Shown one piece after another: positions 62,644 to 64,000 of a stretch of DNA of 64,000 nt. The stretch is from Xanthostigma xanthostigma. Its lineage: Eukaryota > Arthropoda > Insecta > Raphidioptera > Raphidiidae. A program made the translations under genes and the position numbers. The DNA lies in contig OY754469.1 of the NCBI GenBank assembly GCA_963575645.1, positions 14,402,001 to 14,466,000 of the forward strand, read 5' to 3'. Position 1 is the first letter of the stretch, and every line of letters begins with the position of its first letter. Below the pieces are notes generated by a model. The model was not told the origin of the DNA and did no database searches. It saw nothing but the letters and a program-made list of their open reading frames with translations.

Positions 62644-64000
62644 AATTTGCTGTCAAGCCCGTAGTAAATATTGATAATAGCTTCAATTACCTGAAGTAAA
62701 CGATGATTTTTCGCAGTAAACATTGTCAATCACAATTGATCATCTCGGAGCTTGCACTTCTTGTAGGTGTTGTGTAAAAAATATTTTTAGGTCATTATTC
62801 TTATCTATTACAATTTACGCAAAATTATTAACTAAAGGAATAATATTTTTAGCGTTCTTAAAATAATATGTAAGGGTTAAGCTGATTAAAAGACTCGATG
62901 AATAACATTTCTGATGAAATAATGGAACCAATATTTATCACATAGTAACAATAGATTTATTATTATTAATTATTTAACAAACCTCCGACCTCTTAAACTT
63001 GCAGTGCTCTGCTGGGGGCCTTTACAATAACACGTTTCTTATCAAAGATGACCAACAAATATTATTTTCTTTATAGATCGACTATCGTTATTATTAGATG
63101 ATTAATGAGAAAAAACAAGTTTTTGATTTTCCCACTTTGCAAAAATTGTACGTACATATTTTGGCGAAATTCTTCTCCTGAAAGTGAAAATCTCTTAAAT
63201 TGATTTTTTTTAAACAAATCTGCTTGAAATCAGAACATTCTGGATTCGTTAGACAGAAATGCAGCTGAGATTAATCAAATCAAACGATGCTCCGCCCATT
63301 TGATGGGTGTGTTGGACAAACTCATTATTGTCGGAGAAGCCTCCGAAGTGCGCGTATCTTCATCGAGATCATTGTCTTTAAAACGTAATTCACACACAAT
63401 AATGAGAATGATAACACGCTCGAACAAAAATCCGTTTCCTAAAGTTACACTAACTAAAACAGAGGAAATAAAAATATATTTTTTAAAGAAAATAAAAATC
63501 CCGATTGCGCAAACATGACACTAACTAAAAGGAAGGAAACGATTCGGATAACCTTCTCAACACCTTCTAGATTTTAAAAAGAAACAAAACTGTTGACATA
63601 CACAAGCTGCTATAGCGTAATTGAGGGGTCCCGTGTATCAAATTTTGATAATTTTGAACAGGACATAACGCATACTGTTTCTTATGCATAAACAAATAAT
63701 GTTAATCAACTGTTTCGTTCTTATACCCTTCTTCTTAATAATAATACCATAGTGTTTTAAATGTTAAACATAAACTACCATATGGTGACATGGAATACAG
63801 ACACATTTTTTTATCCGTATAAATTAACTTTCTCATGGTTTGCTTTCAATTTGACAGATCAGTGGGCGTGATATAGCCATCCAATCAAAAGCTGATTGAA
63901 AAATACACACTTTGGGGATATTTTAATCACAGAACTTGCTTCCGAAATATTCTCCAAAAAACTTAAAAAAATGTGAGATGATCCAGTTGTCTAGTAATTG
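62644..64000. other. No feature recognised
   Basis: AT-rich. A 72-codon frame at 63300..63518 shows no domain and is probably chance. Confidence 0.4.

Noticed and set aside
63300..63518. 72-codon ORF near the right edge
   Set aside because: No domain, ordinary base composition, no splice or promoter context.

Overview
The window looks like nuclear DNA from an insect. It is AT-rich, its genes are split into many exons with GT-AG introns, and most of the non-coding space is transposon debris. The proteins are animal proteins. The species cannot be fixed from the sequence. A SPATA22-like gene (as far as I recall, not known from Drosophila) and the RTE-type and hAT-type repeats would suit a hemipteran or another non-dipteran insect, but that is inference.

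Genes from left to right. (1) CNOT3, minus strand, 600..8663: nine coding exons giving 706 residues; the last part of the NOT-box domain lies off the left edge. (2) retm/SEC14L1-type lipid-transfer protein, minus strand, 11611..39565: twelve coding exons, 695 residues, complete, with PRELI, CRAL-TRIO and GOLD domains. Its 21-codon first coding exon lies 12 kb upstream of the second. (3) geminin, plus strand, 39943..40622: two exons, 189 residues, head-to-head with retm across a 377-bp shared promoter region that carries an exact E2F-type site. (4) A SPATA22-like meiotic gene, plus strand, 41685..46530: seven exons, 325 residues, recognised by its C-terminal domain. (5) The 5' end of an unidentified gene, plus strand: a possible TATA+Inr promoter with a non-coding exon near 53720..54001, and one coding exon at 57759..57926; the rest runs off the right edge.

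Transposons. Introns and intergenic DNA hold non-autonomous DNA elements whose ends can often be read exactly. There are many hAT-type elements with 8-bp target duplications, a piggyBac-type element with TTAA, pogo/Tigger-like and other TA-flanked elements, and a 709-bp foldback with TAA duplication inserted in a hAT MITE. There are also LINE fragments, RTE-like 3' tails and a probable solo LTR. Several elements are nested, so insertion order can be read. Unusual items are two elements carrying the same two-unit minisatellite, a foldback whose arms repeat a CACAACGCGTTGTG palindrome and which keeps a cysteine-rich tail ORF, and a TA-flanked foldback whose removal in silico restores a LINE reading frame.

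Functionally the genes are independent housekeeping or germline genes: mRNA deadenylation (CNOT3), lipid transfer (retm), replication licensing (geminin) and meiotic recombination (SPATA22). The one clear regulatory link is the shared retm/geminin promoter. I found no CRISPR array, tRNA, rRNA or viral gene.
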